The translations under genes and the position numbers were made by a program. From contig CAMCFJ010000009.1 of NCBI GenBank assembly GCA_945874105.1, forward strand, positions 16,592 to 80,591: a DNA stretch of 64,000 nt, read 5' to 3'. This document shows, piece by piece, positions 18,970 through 29,467 of the stretch. Origin of the DNA: Candidatus Nitrotoga sp. CP45. GTDB lineage: Bacteria > Pseudomonadota > Gammaproteobacteria > Burkholderiales > Gallionellaceae. The notes under the pieces were generated by a model. The model worked only from the letters and a program-made list of their open reading frames with translations, was not told where the DNA came from and did not search any database. Position 1 is the stretch's first letter. The number at the start of each line of letters is the position of its first letter.

Positions 18970-20817
18970 TTATGGCCTACTAACGCCATTTCCCTCATCC
19001 TCAATTACTTTCAGAAAATCATTTCCATAACGGGCTAACTTGGCTAAGCCGACTCCGCTAATTTTTCCTAAATTGGTGAGATTGCCGGGACGATGGTTGA
19101 GAATTTCCAGCAAAGTGCTGTCGTGAAAAATCACGTAAGGCGGTACGCCTTGTTCGCGGGCGAGCTCCATGCGCTTGGCTTTAAGCGCCAGCCACAGCGG
19201 GTCTTCATTTGCACCGGCAAATGCTTCACGCATTCTTGCGCCGCGTTCGACCTTGCTGATTTTGTTTTTAGCCGGTTCAGCATCGCGCCGCAGCCATACT
19301 TCAGATTCACCGCGTAGCACCGGGCGCGCTTGTTCGGTAAGACGCAATCCGCCGTAAGCTTCCATGTCCACATTGAGCAAACCAGCAGCAACCAACTGGC
19401 GATAGACACTGCTCCATTGAGCCTGCGCGAGCGACTGGCCAATCCCAAAAGTACTCAGTTGCTGGTGGCGAAATTTTTCGACCTGTGCAGTGGCCTTGCC
19501 CAGTAGCACGTCGATCAAATAACCAACGCCGAAGCGCTGCCCAGTGCGGTAAACACACGACAATGCCATACGTGCCGCTTGAGTCGCGTCCCAAGTATCC
19601 ATCGGCTCCAGGCAATTGTCGCACTGAGCACAGTTGCCTGGATGCTCCTCTCCAAAGTAACGCAAGATAATTTGGTGGCGGCAGGCAGTGGATTCGCAAA
19701 ACCCCAGCAGAGCGTCAAGTTTATGCAGCTCTAACCGTTTGCGCTCCTCGGGCGCATCGCCGGATGCCAGCATCTGACGCATGGAAACCACATCGCCCAA
19801 ACCGTAAGTCATCCATGCATCTGCGGGCAAGCCGTCGCGTCCGGCACGGCCAGTTTCCTGATAATAGCCTTCCATGCTTTTGGGTAGATCAAGGTGAGCG
19901 ACAAAGCGCACGTTGGGCTTGTCGATGCCCATGCCGAAAGCGACTGTGGCAACTATGATGACGCCCTCCTTGCGCAGGAAAGAACGTTGATTCTCGCTAC
20001 GCACGGCCGCATCCAGCCCGGCATGGTAAGGCAATGCATTCCAGCCGCGCTCCTGAAGCCACGCGGCAGTTTCATCCACTTTTTTACGCGACAGGCAATA
20101 TACGATGCCAGCATCATTAGCATGTTCCGTTTCCAGGAAGGTCAGCAATTGCTGCCGGGCATTGGCTTTCAACGTTATCCGGTAACGAATGTTGGGACGG
20201 TCGAAGCTGGAAATAAATTGGCGCGCCTGCTCCAGCGCCAACCGCTCGACGATCTCCCCTCGCGTTGGCGCATCCGCCGTGGCCGTCAGCGCGATGCGTG
20301 GCACATCCGGAAAGCGTTCATGCAATACAGTCAAACCGCGATACTCTGGACGGAAATCATGCCCCCATTGCGATACGCAATGCGCCTCATCAATGGCAAA
20401 CAACGCTATGCCATGCTCGGCTTGCACCTGTTCCAGCATGGACAAAAATCCAGACATCAGCAACCGCTCTGGAGCCACATACAAGAGATCTAAATCACCC
20501 CGCAACAAACGGCTCGACACGGCGCGCGCCGTGTTCGCATCCAGGCTGGAGTTAAGAAAGGCGGCGCGCACACCAAGCTGGTTAAGTGCGTCCACCTGAT
20601 CCTGCATCAGCGCAATTAACGGTGACACCACAATGCCCACCCCACGCCGCATCAATGCCGGAAGCTGATAGCACAACGACTTGCCGCCGCCGGTTGGCAT
20701 TAATACCAGCGCATCACCCCCAGCAACAACATATTCAACTATAGATTGCTGTTCACCACGAAAAGACGAATAGCCGAAAACATCGTGGAGAATTTGTTGG
20801 GCGGTAGGAGTAGTCAT
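18970..20817 (-). CDS. recQ: ATP-dependent DNA helicase RecQ
   Basis: [53 protein letters not shown] and HRDC domains. Confidence 0.97.
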   Translation of the reverse strand: MTTPTAQQILHDVFGYSSFRGEQQSIVEYVVAGGDALVLMPTGGGKSLCYQLPALMRRGVGIVVSPLIALMQDQVDALNQLGVRAAFLNSSLDANTARAVSSRLLRGDLDLLYVAPERLLMSGFLSMLEQVQAEHGIALFAIDEAHCVSQWGHDFRPEYRGLTVLHERFPDVPRIALTATADAPTRGEIVERLALEQARQFISSFDRPNIRYRITLKANARQQLLTFLETEHANDAGIVYCLSRKKVDETAAWLQERGWNALPYHAGLDAAVRSENQRSFLRKEGVIIVATVAFGMGIDKPNVRFVAHLDLPKSMEGYYQETGRAGRDGLPADAWMTYGLGDVVSMRQMLASGDAPEERKRLELHKLDALLGFCESTACRHQIILRYFGEEHPGNCAQCDNCLEPMDTWDATQAARMALSCVYRTGQRFGVGYLIDVLLGKATAQVEKFRHQQLSTFGIGQSLAQAQWSSVYRQLVAAGLLNVDMEAYGGLRLTEQARPVLRGESEVWLRRDAEPAKNKISKVERGARMREAFAGANEDPLWLALKAKRMELAREQGVPPYVIFHDSTLLEILNHRPGNLTNLGKISGVGLAKLARYGNDFLKVIEDEGNGVSRP

Positions 20818-21044
20818 AAAAAGAAAGGTATCACACTCGAAGTTAATCTGCCCCGGCGCATATGCTTGCTACAGAATTATTCATAGTGAACAGATATTTA
20901 TGTGGTTGCTTATTACTTGCAAGATGACATGTTTACCTTTGCGGGCAAACAAGTAAAATCCATCGGTGACTTTGAGCTCATCACTTGGTTGGTCATCAAG
21001 TAAACTGTGCGAACAGTACCCCATTAACGAATAGGAGCAAACAA

Positions 21045-21248
21045 TTGAGACCCGAAAATTCACCACCTTCTCCAAGATCCATTATTCGCACCATCGTCGA
21101 GAACCAGCCAGAGGATGCCTCTTACGATGAAATCATGCGCGAGTTAGCGTTTGACCGTATGGTCGAACGCGGCTTGCAGGATGTGCGCGCTAACCGCGTA
21201 GTGAGCAACAACGAAGCCGCACAGAAAATCCGGTCATGGCGGAATTAA
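21045..21248 (+). CDS. Antitoxin of a ParE/RelE-type TA pair
   Basis: TTG start with aggag RBS; small charged protein with AFDRMVERGLQDVRANRVVSNNEAAQKIRSW; overlaps the toxin ORF. Confidence 0.75.
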   Translation: MRPENSPPSPRSIIRTIVENQPEDASYDEIMRELAFDRMVERGLQDVRANRVVSNNEAAQKIRSWRN

Positions 21249-21535
21249 AGTGGACGAACGAAGCGCTAGATTGGCTGGAAGAAATTTATCGCTACATTGC
21301 CCATGATATTCCTGAAGCGGCGGCGCAAGTCGTGGATGGGATATTCGAAAAGGCACAAGTGCTGCTTCAGCATCCAGACATCGGCACCAGATTGCGTCAA
21401 GTCGAAGAGGGGGATGTACGTTTTATCTTGTATGGTCATTACCGCATTGCCTATTTACGGCACACCAACGATGAACTTATACATGTAATTGGCGTGCTTC
21501 ATGGCGCGCTCGACATAGAAAAATACCTGCCATGA
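21236..21535 (+). CDS. RelE/ParE family toxin
   Basis: LKWTNEALDWLEEIYRYIAHDIPEAAAQVVDGIFEKAQVL...VRFILYGHYRIAYLRHTNDELIHVIGVLHGALD. Confidence 0.88.
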   Translation: MAELKWTNEALDWLEEIYRYIAHDIPEAAAQVVDGIFEKAQVLLQHPDIGTRLRQVEEGDVRFILYGHYRIAYLRHTNDELIHVIGVLHGALDIEKYLP

Positions 21536-21573
21536 CTGGCCTCACCGTTTAATCCCTGAGTACAAGAGCCAGC

Positions 21574-21942
21574 ATGTCATCCGCAACTACACGACGCGAA
21601 CAAGTCCAAGCAGCACTCAAGGCGTTTGCGGACACGTCAGTCCAGAAAACAGCTACGAACCTGCTCAATGCGCTCGGCTACGTCAGCGAGAAGACCACCG
21701 ACCTTGGGAACAATGTTGAATCCCTACTCGGCAACATCGAACAGTTCAAACCGGAACTTGGCAACATTATCCGCGACAAGATCAAGGCCGACCGTTGGAA
21801 ATCCTGTGCCTTCTTGTTCCAACTTCCCAACGACGAAATCCCTTTGCTGGCGATGGGGCAGCAAGCATTTTCCAACGATAACAAGCTGGCGCGCAGCCAC
21901 CCGAAGCTGGCAGCCGGTTCTCGTTGCGCACTTGAATCCTGA
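21574..21942 (+). pseudogene. Possible truncated N-terminal fragment of a large DNA methylase/restriction-type protein
   Basis: SVQKTATNLLNALGYVSEKTTDLGNNVESLLGNIEQFKPELGNIIRDKIKADRWKSCAFLFQLPNDEIPLLAMGQ then divergent tail; family call tentative. Confidence 0.4.
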
Positions 21943-22034
21943 TCGGTGCTCATAAAAAATATTTCCTTGCGTATCACCCATGAATAATCCGTGCCAAGCT
22001 CCTTTAATTCTACGAACACATTGCACCCACCAAG

Positions 22035-23615
22035 ATGAAAATAATTAACGCCAGTCAGTGGCAATGCCTGAAAACTCAGGACATATCTCACTATTATGTT
22101 GGCCAGCACGTAGCTTCACCATCGTTGTGTGCTCAAAGTTTTAGGCCTTTTGCGTGGCTGGAATTTAATCATCAGAGCGGTGAATTGAGTGCGGCTCGTG
22201 ATCATTTTGGCCAAGAGCCGTTCTATTACCATTACCACGAGCATGCCCAGCTCTTTATTTTTGGTTCAAATATTCCCGATATATTGCGGCATTTACTTAC
22301 TCACCCGAATTCGAATGAAAAGTGCGAGCAAGAAATTTTTGATCGGCCTCGGGACAATGATGACCCACCTTACAGCACAGAAACTTATTTTCAGGGGATT
22401 TTTCGCCTTACGCCTGCCCATATTCTGCGCATCAACAAGAAAGGAGTAAGCGAAAGCGCCTATTGGTCATTGGATCCGAAAGTGGAATCACTCAACTACT
22501 CTCGTGACGAGGAGTATCTCGAACATTTTTCAGCACTTATGGATGAAGCACTCAGCTGCCTTCTTCCAAAAGACACTAAATTTGCTGCAGAATTCAGCGG
22601 CGGTCTTGACTCATCAGCTATTTTTGTAGCCTGCCGTAAAGCTCATTTGAGCCCGGCTTTATTTACTCAGCCACCGCCAGCAAGCTACAGAATCAGCGAT
22701 GAAGATCTCAATGTTCAGCACCTTCTTAAATATTTTCAATGGCATGACCATCATTGTTTCGTAGATGCCCGAGATTTTGACCCCATTTCAGTTTTCAAAT
22801 ATTTTTCTCAAGTCTATGCTGGCTGCCCGCCTTATTGGCTATCCATGTTGGCCAGCAATGTATACAAAAAAGCTGTGGAGCAAGGCTACACCACTATCGT
22901 TTCTGGTTATGCCGGCGATGAATGCGTGTCACTGGATTGCCCGCCTTATTTAAGCTATTTTCAGCACCTGCAAGAGCACGGCCTATTCTCACTCCTGAGA
23001 TTATGGAGACAAGACTCCGCCAAAAGTGCGCCCGGCTTACCACGATTAAAATTATTTTTTCGTCTACTTCAATACCTGAACCCCCAAGTTGGCTCCAGAA
23101 TCTTCCAGATATCTAAACTTTTGGGGTTTCGTGAACAGCAAATACAATTTTACCGTTCCCTTCGCGACTATGAATTCGCTGTCCTGCAAGGAGACATATC
23201 CCATGAAGTACGGATGAAGGTTGAGTGTAGCGCCGTACTCGCAAAATCCTTAGGCTTTACTTTTGTCTATCCGTTCTTGTACCCACCCCTGATTGAATTT
23301 TGTTTCCGCTTACCATTGCACAAAAAAAAACAAGGAACGCTAATGCGATGCCTTATCCGAGAGTATCTATCCGCCCATGTTAGCGGCCTAAAATCAAATA
23401 CCAAAGGCGGGGCTTTTGTGCCGAGCACCATGCAGAAGTGTCGAGATTATGCGGCGCAGGGCGCATTTTTAGAACATTTCTCCAATCTACCTTTCCAGTA
23501 TAAAATCAACGCGAACAAACCTTCTGAATTTAGGTTTATGTTAGAAGCACGAGCCTTCATGCTCAAACATTATCGTTTAACCCAAACACATACCCCACAC
23601 AAATGCGAGAAATAA
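22035..23615 (+). CDS. Asparagine synthase-related protein (amidotransferase-like)
   Basis: SAARDHFGQEPFYYHYHE and PP-loop FSGGLDSSAIFVACRKA, VSGYAGDE; no N-terminal Cys nucleophile after Met. Confidence 0.85.
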   Translation: MKIINASQWQCLKTQDISHYYVGQHVASPSLCAQSFRPFAWLEFNHQSGELSAARDHFGQEPFYYHYHEHAQLFIFGSNIPDILRHLLTHPNSNEKCEQEIFDRPRDNDDPPYSTETYFQGIFRLTPAHILRINKKGVSESAYWSLDPKVESLNYSRDEEYLEHFSALMDEALSCLLPKDTKFAAEFSGGLDSSAIFVACRKAHLSPALFTQPPPASYRISDEDLNVQHLLKYFQWHDHHCFVDARDFDPISVFKYFSQVYAGCPPYWLSMLASNVYKKAVEQGYTTIVSGYAGDECVSLDCPPYLSYFQHLQEHGLFSLLRLWRQDSAKSAPGLPRLKLFFRLLQYLNPQVGSRIFQISKLLGFREQQIQFYRSLRDYEFAVLQGDISHEVRMKVECSAVLAKSLGFTFVYPFLYPPLIEFCFRLPLHKKKQGTLMRCLIREYLSAHVSGLKSNTKGGAFVPSTMQKCRDYAAQGAFLEHFSNLPFQYKINANKPSEFRFMLEARAFMLKHYRLTQTHTPHKCEK

Positions 23616-24412
23616 TAAAGAAACTATTCAAGCAATTTCTTGAAATTCTCATCACGGTTTCAGGGTTTATTATTTCCAAAATGCGCACTCCGCAACAGCG
23701 CTATCGGGTTGCACTTCTCTGGGTAAAATGGCTTTTTCCCTTGGCTGCCTTTGTTCATTGCTGGGTTTTTCGGCTACACAAAAAAGCACCCCTCAAAAAA
23801 TCATCGCTCTTGAAATATATTCTTTCTGCCATAACTCGCTACGCTTATATTGAAATTCCTCTCCGTAGTATTAACGAACAGGCGCTCTTGGAATACCACC
23901 GTAGATACGGTGGATTCATACTATGCACCGCTCATTTTGGTTTAACCTTGGCCGTCTTGGGTTTGCAAAGAAAACACGGGCTACCATGTACGATTATCTC
24001 TAGTGGCGGTCCCAGCAAAAAAGCCTATGGTTGGAATTGGGGCTGCACCGAGCCCCTACGTTTAATTAAACCCGATGCAAAATCCTTCATCAAAGTTCGC
24101 AAAGCAATAGCCAATGATGAGATTGTTCTGGTTTGCTGTGACTATGCATCAGTTGAGGATATGCAAAATAACGTACTGTTCCTATCCCCCAATATTTTTG
24201 AATATGCGCACAGAGCAAACGTCCCCCTGCTTTTTTTAGGAGCCGCATTGGCTGATGACACAATTATTGAGATCGAATTTGTCGAAGCGTCGCATCCCAT
24301 CCCTGCATCGGCAGAAGAATTGGCCGTGGTGATGGAGGAATTTCGCTTCTTCGTGGCACAGCGCATGGACAAAAACGTCATCTTCAAAAAAAGCTTACTT
24401 TCGTGGGTGTGA
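23603..24412 (+). CDS. LpxL/HtrB-like lysophospholipid acyltransferase-like protein
   Basis: GGFILCTAHFGLTLAVLGL (acyltransferase-like H block), overall lipid A acyltransferase-like layout; overlaps upstream gene. Confidence 0.6.
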   Translation: MREIIKKLFKQFLEILITVSGFIISKMRTPQQRYRVALLWVKWLFPLAAFVHCWVFRLHKKAPLKKSSLLKYILSAITRYAYIEIPLRSINEQALLEYHRRYGGFILCTAHFGLTLAVLGLQRKHGLPCTIISSGGPSKKAYGWNWGCTEPLRLIKPDAKSFIKVRKAIANDEIVLVCCDYASVEDMQNNVLFLSPNIFEYAHRANVPLLFLGAALADDTIIEIEFVEASHPIPASAEELAVVMEEFRFFVAQRMDKNVIFKKSLLSWV

Positions 24413-24486
24413 TGATTGTGGGCACGACTTCAAAGGCTTCTCTTTGCTCAGGCTGATTTCTGGATTAAAAAATACTGGAGAGTTTT

Positions 24487-24816
24487 ATGTCACAAGGTTT
24501 GTGCACTTCATGCGGCTATGTAGGTGAGACGGAATCTATAACCAAAGGCAGCACCGATACTGAAATCATCCTCTGGTTTTGTTTTTTGATTCCGGGCTTG
24601 ATTTATTCAATTTGGCGTTTCCGTTCCCGGTATGAAGAATGCCCAATCTGTGATCAGGCAACGATCATTCCGGCTGATTCTACCGAAGCCCAGCAGATCA
24701 TTCGCGAGAACCTTGCAAAACAGGTTGCGGCGATTCCGGAATTCAGGCCGCCATCGAAAGCAGCTATTGGAGCAGGCAGGGTGGTTGGGCGTTTCGTTGG
24801 TCGGTTACTCAAATGA
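24487..24816 (+). CDS. Hypothetical zinc-ribbon membrane protein
   Basis: CTSCGYVG ... hydrophobic ILWFCFLIPGLIYSIW ... CPICDQ; gag RBS. Confidence 0.6.
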   Translation: MSQGLCTSCGYVGETESITKGSTDTEIILWFCFLIPGLIYSIWRFRSRYEECPICDQATIIPADSTEAQQIIRENLAKQVAAIPEFRPPSKAAIGAGRVVGRFVGRLLK

Positions 24817-24927
24817 CTCCCAAAAATATTGAGAGCCTGTGAAGAAAACAGCCCTATCGTTCAGTCTTCTTGCTGCATATCATGCTGCATGGCAGCATAG
24901 AAAATGCGTGCCTTTGAATTAAGGCAA

Positions 24928-25041
24928 TGCTGCACGAGTCCCTCCGTTCGGGCTGAGCCTGTCGAAGCCATTGGCAACTTATCGATCTGCAAGAAGTGCG
25001 TTTCGACAAGCTCAACGCGAACGGATTTGTTCAGCGTAGCC
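24928..25041. repeat. MITE-like palindromic dispersed repeat, copy 2 (inverted relative to copy 1)
   Basis: tgctgcacgagtccctccgttcgggctgagcctgtcgaag...gtttcgacaagctcaacgcgaacggatttgttcagcgtagcc. Confidence 0.8.
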
Positions 25042-25189
25042 TTAACCTGACTTGAAGTAAATTTACTTGTTATTCACGCAAGAAGAGTTCAACCTCCGTT
25101 TCTACTATCATGTAGCTAGTATCGTAAATAACGAAACATATTGTTTTTGGATTTAGCCGCAGCATGGCAGTTGAGTTGCGGTAATTACC

Positions 25190-25236
25190 CTCTCCCTAAC
25201 CCTCTCCCGTTTACGGGAGAGAGTTGGAGAGAGGGT
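25190..25236. repeat. Palindromic CCCTCTCCC repeat
   Basis: ccctctccctaaccctctcccgtttacgggagagagttggagagaggg. Confidence 0.8.
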
Positions 25237-25318
25237 GTGCGTAACTGAGTATCACACCATGCAACGTATGTTTCGCAATTAACAGGTCGTGATACCAGTC
25301 TGTTGAGAGGAGAGAAAA

Positions 25319-27703
25319 ATGGAACAGCAACGGTATATCGTGTGGCTTGAGGCATTGCGTATGAGCGATGTGGCCACGGTGGGCGGCAAAAATGCATCGC
25401 TCGGAGAAATGATCAGCCAGCTTGCCCATCTCGGGGTGCGTGTGCCGGGTGGTTTTGCTACCACGGCCGCAGCCTATCGTGATTTTCTCGCGCAGAGTGG
25501 TTTGGATAATCGCATTCGGGTAGTGCTTGAGGATCTTGCTGTGACCGATGTGACTGCGCTGGCTGAGGTGGGTAGCCGGATACGCCAGTGGATTGTAGAC
25601 ACGCCTTTGCCGCCGCGTTTGGAAAGTGAAGTACGCGTCGCTTATGGAAAGATGCAGGCTGAGGCCGGTGTGGATATTTCCTGGGCTATTCGTTCCTCTG
25701 CCACGGCGGAAGATTTGCCGGACGCTTCGTTCGCCGGGCAGCAGGAAACCTTTCTCAATATTAATGGCGTGGATCATGTCTTGTCAGCCATTAAGCTGGT
25801 GTTCGCTTCGCTGTATAACGATCGTGCCATCGCCTACCGTGTCCACCAGGGATTTAAACATCAGGATGTGGCATTGTCGGCTGGCGTGCAGCGCATGGTG
25901 CGTAGCGATTTAGGCGCAAGCGGCGTGATGTTTACGCTGGATACTGAGTCTGGTTTTGATCAGGTGGTACTCATCAATTCCGCATATGGGCTGGGCGAAA
26001 CGGTCGTGCAAGGTTCGGTCAACCCGGACGAATTTTATGTGTACAAGCCTGCATTAAAGCAAGGTAAAGCTGCGGTGATCAGCCGTAATCTTGGCGGCAA
26101 GGCGATAAAAATGATATTCGGTGCAGGACTCGAAACAGGGCGTTCAGTTCTCACGGTAGAGGTGCCGCCGGCTGAGAGGCAGCACTTCTCCATTACCGAT
26201 GCAGAGGTGGAAGAGCTGGCGCGTTATGGGCTGATTATTGAGCAGCATTATGGTCGCGCGATGGATATCGAGTGGGGCAAGGACGGGTTGGATGGCAAGC
26301 TCTATATATTGCAGGCACGGCCAGAGACTGTTCAGTCACATGAAACTCAAGGCAAGCTGAGGCGTTATCGGTTAAAGCAACATTCCCAAATATTGGTTAG
26401 CGGGCGGGCCGTCGGGCAACGCATAGGCGGCGGCCCGGTATGTTTGGTAGCGGATGCCAGCAAGATGAACCAAGTGCAGCCAGGCGACGTGTTGGTGACG
26501 GATATGACCGACCCTGACTGGGAGCCGGTAATGAAGCGCGCCTCTGCGATTGTCACCAACCGGGGTGGGCGCACCTGTCATGCGGCCATAGTGGCGCGCG
26601 AACTCGGCATTCCGGCGGTAGTGGGGTGCGGTGATGCAACACAAATTCTTGAACATGGCGATGCGGTAACAGTTTCTTGTGCCGAGGGAGATATCGGCAA
26701 GGTGTATCAGGGCAAGCTCGACATCGAGGTGTCGGATTTGGCGCTGGATAAAATGCCGACCCCGCCAATTAAAATCAGTCTGAATGTGGCGAACCCTGAA
26801 TTGGCGTTTGAGTCCAGCCGCCTGCCCAATGCTGGTGTGGGGCTGGCGCGGCTGGAATTTATCATTGCACGGATGATAGGCATACATCCCAGGGCGGTGC
26901 TCGACTATCCCAATTTGTCAGCAGAGTTAAAAGTGCAGGTGGAGGCAAAGACCGCAGGCTATGCCACGCCGGTAGATTTTTATGTTGAGAAGTTGACCGA
27001 AGGCATCGCCATGCTGGGCGCGGCTTTTGCACCTAAGCCGGTGATTGTTCGCTTTTCGGATTTCAAGTCCAACGAATATTCCAGCTTGCTCGGGGGGTCT
27101 CAATACGAGCCGAATGAAGAAAATCCGATGATCGGTTTACGCGGTGCCTCACGTTACATCGTGGACAGCTTCCGTGATTGTTTTGCGCTGGAGTGCCGTG
27201 CCATACGCCGGGTGCGCGAAGAAATCGGGCTGACCAATATTGAAGTGATGATTCCCTTCGTACGCACGCTGGACGAAGCCGAGATGGTGATAAAAGAACT
27301 GGCTAAAAATGGCTTGCGACGGGGCGAGAACGGCCTGCGCCTGATAATGATGTGCGAGATTCCGTCCAACGCATTGCTGGCCGCGCAGTTCCTGGAATAT
27401 TTCGATGGCTTCTCCATTGGTTCAAATGACCTGACCCAGCTTACTCTCGGCATAGACCGTGAATCGGGGTTGATAGCGGGGGCATTCGATGAGCGCAATC
27501 CGGCAGTGAAGGTGTTGCTCAGCATGGCGATTCAGGCTTGCCGCAAGGCCAATAAATACATCGGCATTTGTGGACAGGGGCCGTCCGATTATCCGGATTT
27601 GGCGCAGTGGCTGGTAGAGCAGGGTATTGAGGCGGTTTCGTTGAATCCGGATACCATCGTGGAGACATGGCTATATCTGGCTGAACAGGCCGCTAAAAAA
27701 TAA
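25319..27703 (+). CDS. ppsA: Phosphoenolpyruvate synthase
   Basis: [57 protein letters not shown]. Confidence 0.97.
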   Translation: MEQQRYIVWLEALRMSDVATVGGKNASLGEMISQLAHLGVRVPGGFATTAAAYRDFLAQSGLDNRIRVVLEDLAVTDVTALAEVGSRIRQWIVDTPLPPRLESEVRVAYGKMQAEAGVDISWAIRSSATAEDLPDASFAGQQETFLNINGVDHVLSAIKLVFASLYNDRAIAYRVHQGFKHQDVALSAGVQRMVRSDLGASGVMFTLDTESGFDQVVLINSAYGLGETVVQGSVNPDEFYVYKPALKQGKAAVISRNLGGKAIKMIFGAGLETGRSVLTVEVPPAERQHFSITDAEVEELARYGLIIEQHYGRAMDIEWGKDGLDGKLYILQARPETVQSHETQGKLRRYRLKQHSQILVSGRAVGQRIGGGPVCLVADASKMNQVQPGDVLVTDMTDPDWEPVMKRASAIVTNRGGRTCHAAIVARELGIPAVVGCGDATQILEHGDAVTVSCAEGDIGKVYQGKLDIEVSDLALDKMPTPPIKISLNVANPELAFESSRLPNAGVGLARLEFIIARMIGIHPRAVLDYPNLSAELKVQVEAKTAGYATPVDFYVEKLTEGIAMLGAAFAPKPVIVRFSDFKSNEYSSLLGGSQYEPNEENPMIGLRGASRYIVDSFRDCFALECRAIRRVREEIGLTNIEVMIPFVRTLDEAEMVIKELAKNGLRRGENGLRLIMMCEIPSNALLAAQFLEYFDGFSIGSNDLTQLTLGIDRESGLIAGAFDERNPAVKVLLSMAIQACRKANKYIGICGQGPSDYPDLAQWLVEQGIEAVSLNPDTIVETWLYLAEQAAKK

Positions 27704-27712
27704 TAGGCAAAG

Positions 27713-28468
27713 TTATATCTCAAGCATTCCGCCTTTACAGGTATGTACTTGCTCCAATCGCGTCAGGGTTGGCAGCAGGTTGAGGCCAATTTCTTTTTTT
27801 AAAATAGCCGCCTTCTCCTTCAAGTCATCCATCGAAATGCAGACTGGTTCGCCCGCTACGGCAAAGGCAATGGCATTGCCACTGTCACAGGAAGGAAAAG
27901 CCAGGGCGCGGCCATCAAAGGCGCTGCGGATGCGTTCGACACTGTCCTTGAAGCCACGGCTGTGCCCCAAAAGATTGACGGCCATGATGCCAGCTTCGCT
28001 CAGATGGGCGCGTGCAACCTGGTAGAACGGCAAGGTGTCGAGGGCACCAGCGCGGGCATCGGCATCAAATCCATCCACCAGTATCAGGTCATAGGTCTGG
28101 TCGCTATTGACGAGAAATTCGGCACCATCAGCTATCACTATTTTCAATCGCTTGGGGTCTTCCGGCAGCTTGAAGAATTGGCGGGCGGCAGCAACTACTG
28201 AGGGTTCGATTTCTACCACAGTGAGGTTGGCCAGAGGTTGGTTGCGATAAAGAAACTTGGTGAGCGAAGCGGCACCGAGACCAATCAATAATACCTTGCG
28301 GGGAAATCTGGACTCATCGCGTAATAGTAAGCTCGCCATCATTTCTTTGGTGTAATCGAGCTCCAGGTTCCATGGACGCGCGATGCGCATCGCACCTTGG
28401 GTCCACTCAGAACCAAAGTGCAGGGTGCGGATGCCGGATTCCTCGCGAATATCAATCGAGACGCTCAT
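27713..28468 (-). CDS. Spermidine synthase-like methyltransferase-fold protein
   Basis: VLLIGLGAASLTKFLYRNQPLANLTVVEIEPSVVAAARQFF...DLILVDGFD. Confidence 0.8.
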   Translation of the reverse strand: MSVSIDIREESGIRTLHFGSEWTQGAMRIARPWNLELDYTKEMMASLLLRDESRFPRKVLLIGLGAASLTKFLYRNQPLANLTVVEIEPSVVAAARQFFKLPEDPKRLKIVIADGAEFLVNSDQTYDLILVDGFDADARAGALDTLPFYQVARAHLSEAGIMAVNLLGHSRGFKDSVERIRSAFDGRALAFPSCDSGNAIAFAVAGEPVCISMDDLKEKAAILKKEIGLNLLPTLTRLEQVHTCKGGMLEI

Positions 28469-28531
28469 AATTTTTACCGTAACTTGTTTTTGTTGTGCAG
28501 GTGCTGTGCTTGGATGCAGGTCTGCGTGGCC

Positions 28532-29410
28532 TCATGTTATCCATTGATTCAATAACCAGCGCGCCCATTCTGTTACTTCAGTGGCTGTCATGCCGATTGT
28601 AACTTTTTGTTTTGCAATTGCATCACCTGCCGCGCCATGCAGGTGCACTGCCAACAATAAGGCTTGATCCACATTTAATCCTTGGGCGATAAAAGCGGCG
28701 ATCATACCAGTCAACACATCGCCCATGCCGGGGCTGCTCATGCCGGGGTTGCCGGTCTTGTTTACAACTATCTTGCCATTGCGAGTGACGCACAGGCTGT
28801 GAGCACCTTTCAGTACTACGGTGCAATGAAAGCGTTTAGCTAGTTCTCGTGCGGCTTCGGCGCGTGCGGCCTGTACCGCTTCAGTGTTGCAGCCGAGTAG
28901 GTGTGCGGCTTCTCCCGGATGAGGGGTCATTACGCTGGCATTCTTGCGTGAAATTAATGCAGTGCGCAAATCTGGGCGGAGGGCGAGAATGTTAAGCGCG
29001 TCAGCATCCAGTACCAGCACGGTATCCAGCTTGAGTGCATCTTGCAAAATTTGCTGAGCAGCATCGTTATGCCCCAACCCGCAGCCGATGGCCAGCACAT
29101 CCAGCTTGGGTAGGCGCAATGCAGCTTGTGCGCTATGCAGCATTAGCTCGGGTTGCAATATATCGACACTCGGGGCGTTGTTCGCCAGCATGCCTACATG
29201 TACGCAGCCAGCTCCCAGTTTGAGCGCCGCACGCGCAGCCAGCAGCGGTGCGCCGACCATGCCGCTGGCACCTCCTATAACGGCCACTGTGCCAAACTTG
29301 CCCTTATGGCTGTCAGGCGGGCGAGGGGAGAGAAACGCGGCGACTTGTTTTTGTGTAATGGTGGGGATGCGCGGCGCAGCTGGCATGAATGAATTTTCCT
29401 TCGAGTGCAA
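28532..29410 (-). CDS. nnrD: ADP-dependent NAD(P)H-hydrate dehydratase
   Basis: YjeF C-terminal/carbohydrate kinase-like: GGASGMVGAPLLAARAALKLGAG, MTPHPGEAAHLLG, GNPGMSSPGMGDVLTGMIAAF. Confidence 0.92.
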   Translation of the reverse strand: MHSKENSFMPAAPRIPTITQKQVAAFLSPRPPDSHKGKFGTVAVIGGASGMVGAPLLAARAALKLGAGCVHVGMLANNAPSVDILQPELMLHSAQAALRLPKLDVLAIGCGLGHNDAAQQILQDALKLDTVLVLDADALNILALRPDLRTALISRKNASVMTPHPGEAAHLLGCNTEAVQAARAEAARELAKRFHCTVVLKGAHSLCVTRNGKIVVNKTGNPGMSSPGMGDVLTGMIAAFIAQGLNVDQALLLAVHLHGAAGDAIAKQKVTIGMTATEVTEWARWLLNQWIT

Positions 29411-29467
29411 ATGAGGTCACATAGTATAATGGCAAGCTGTTTTTAACAGCCCCCTGAGAGCCTGTTT

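Noticed and set aside
22035-23615. Lasso peptide cyclase (C protein) cluster
   Set aside because: No B1/B2 leader peptidase, no ABC transporter, and no precursor with Gly1 and Asp/Glu at ring position nearby.
25190-25236. CCCTCTCCC palindrome before ppsA as a novel element
   Set aside because: This type of repeat is common and widely dispersed in Proteobacteria; not distinctive here.
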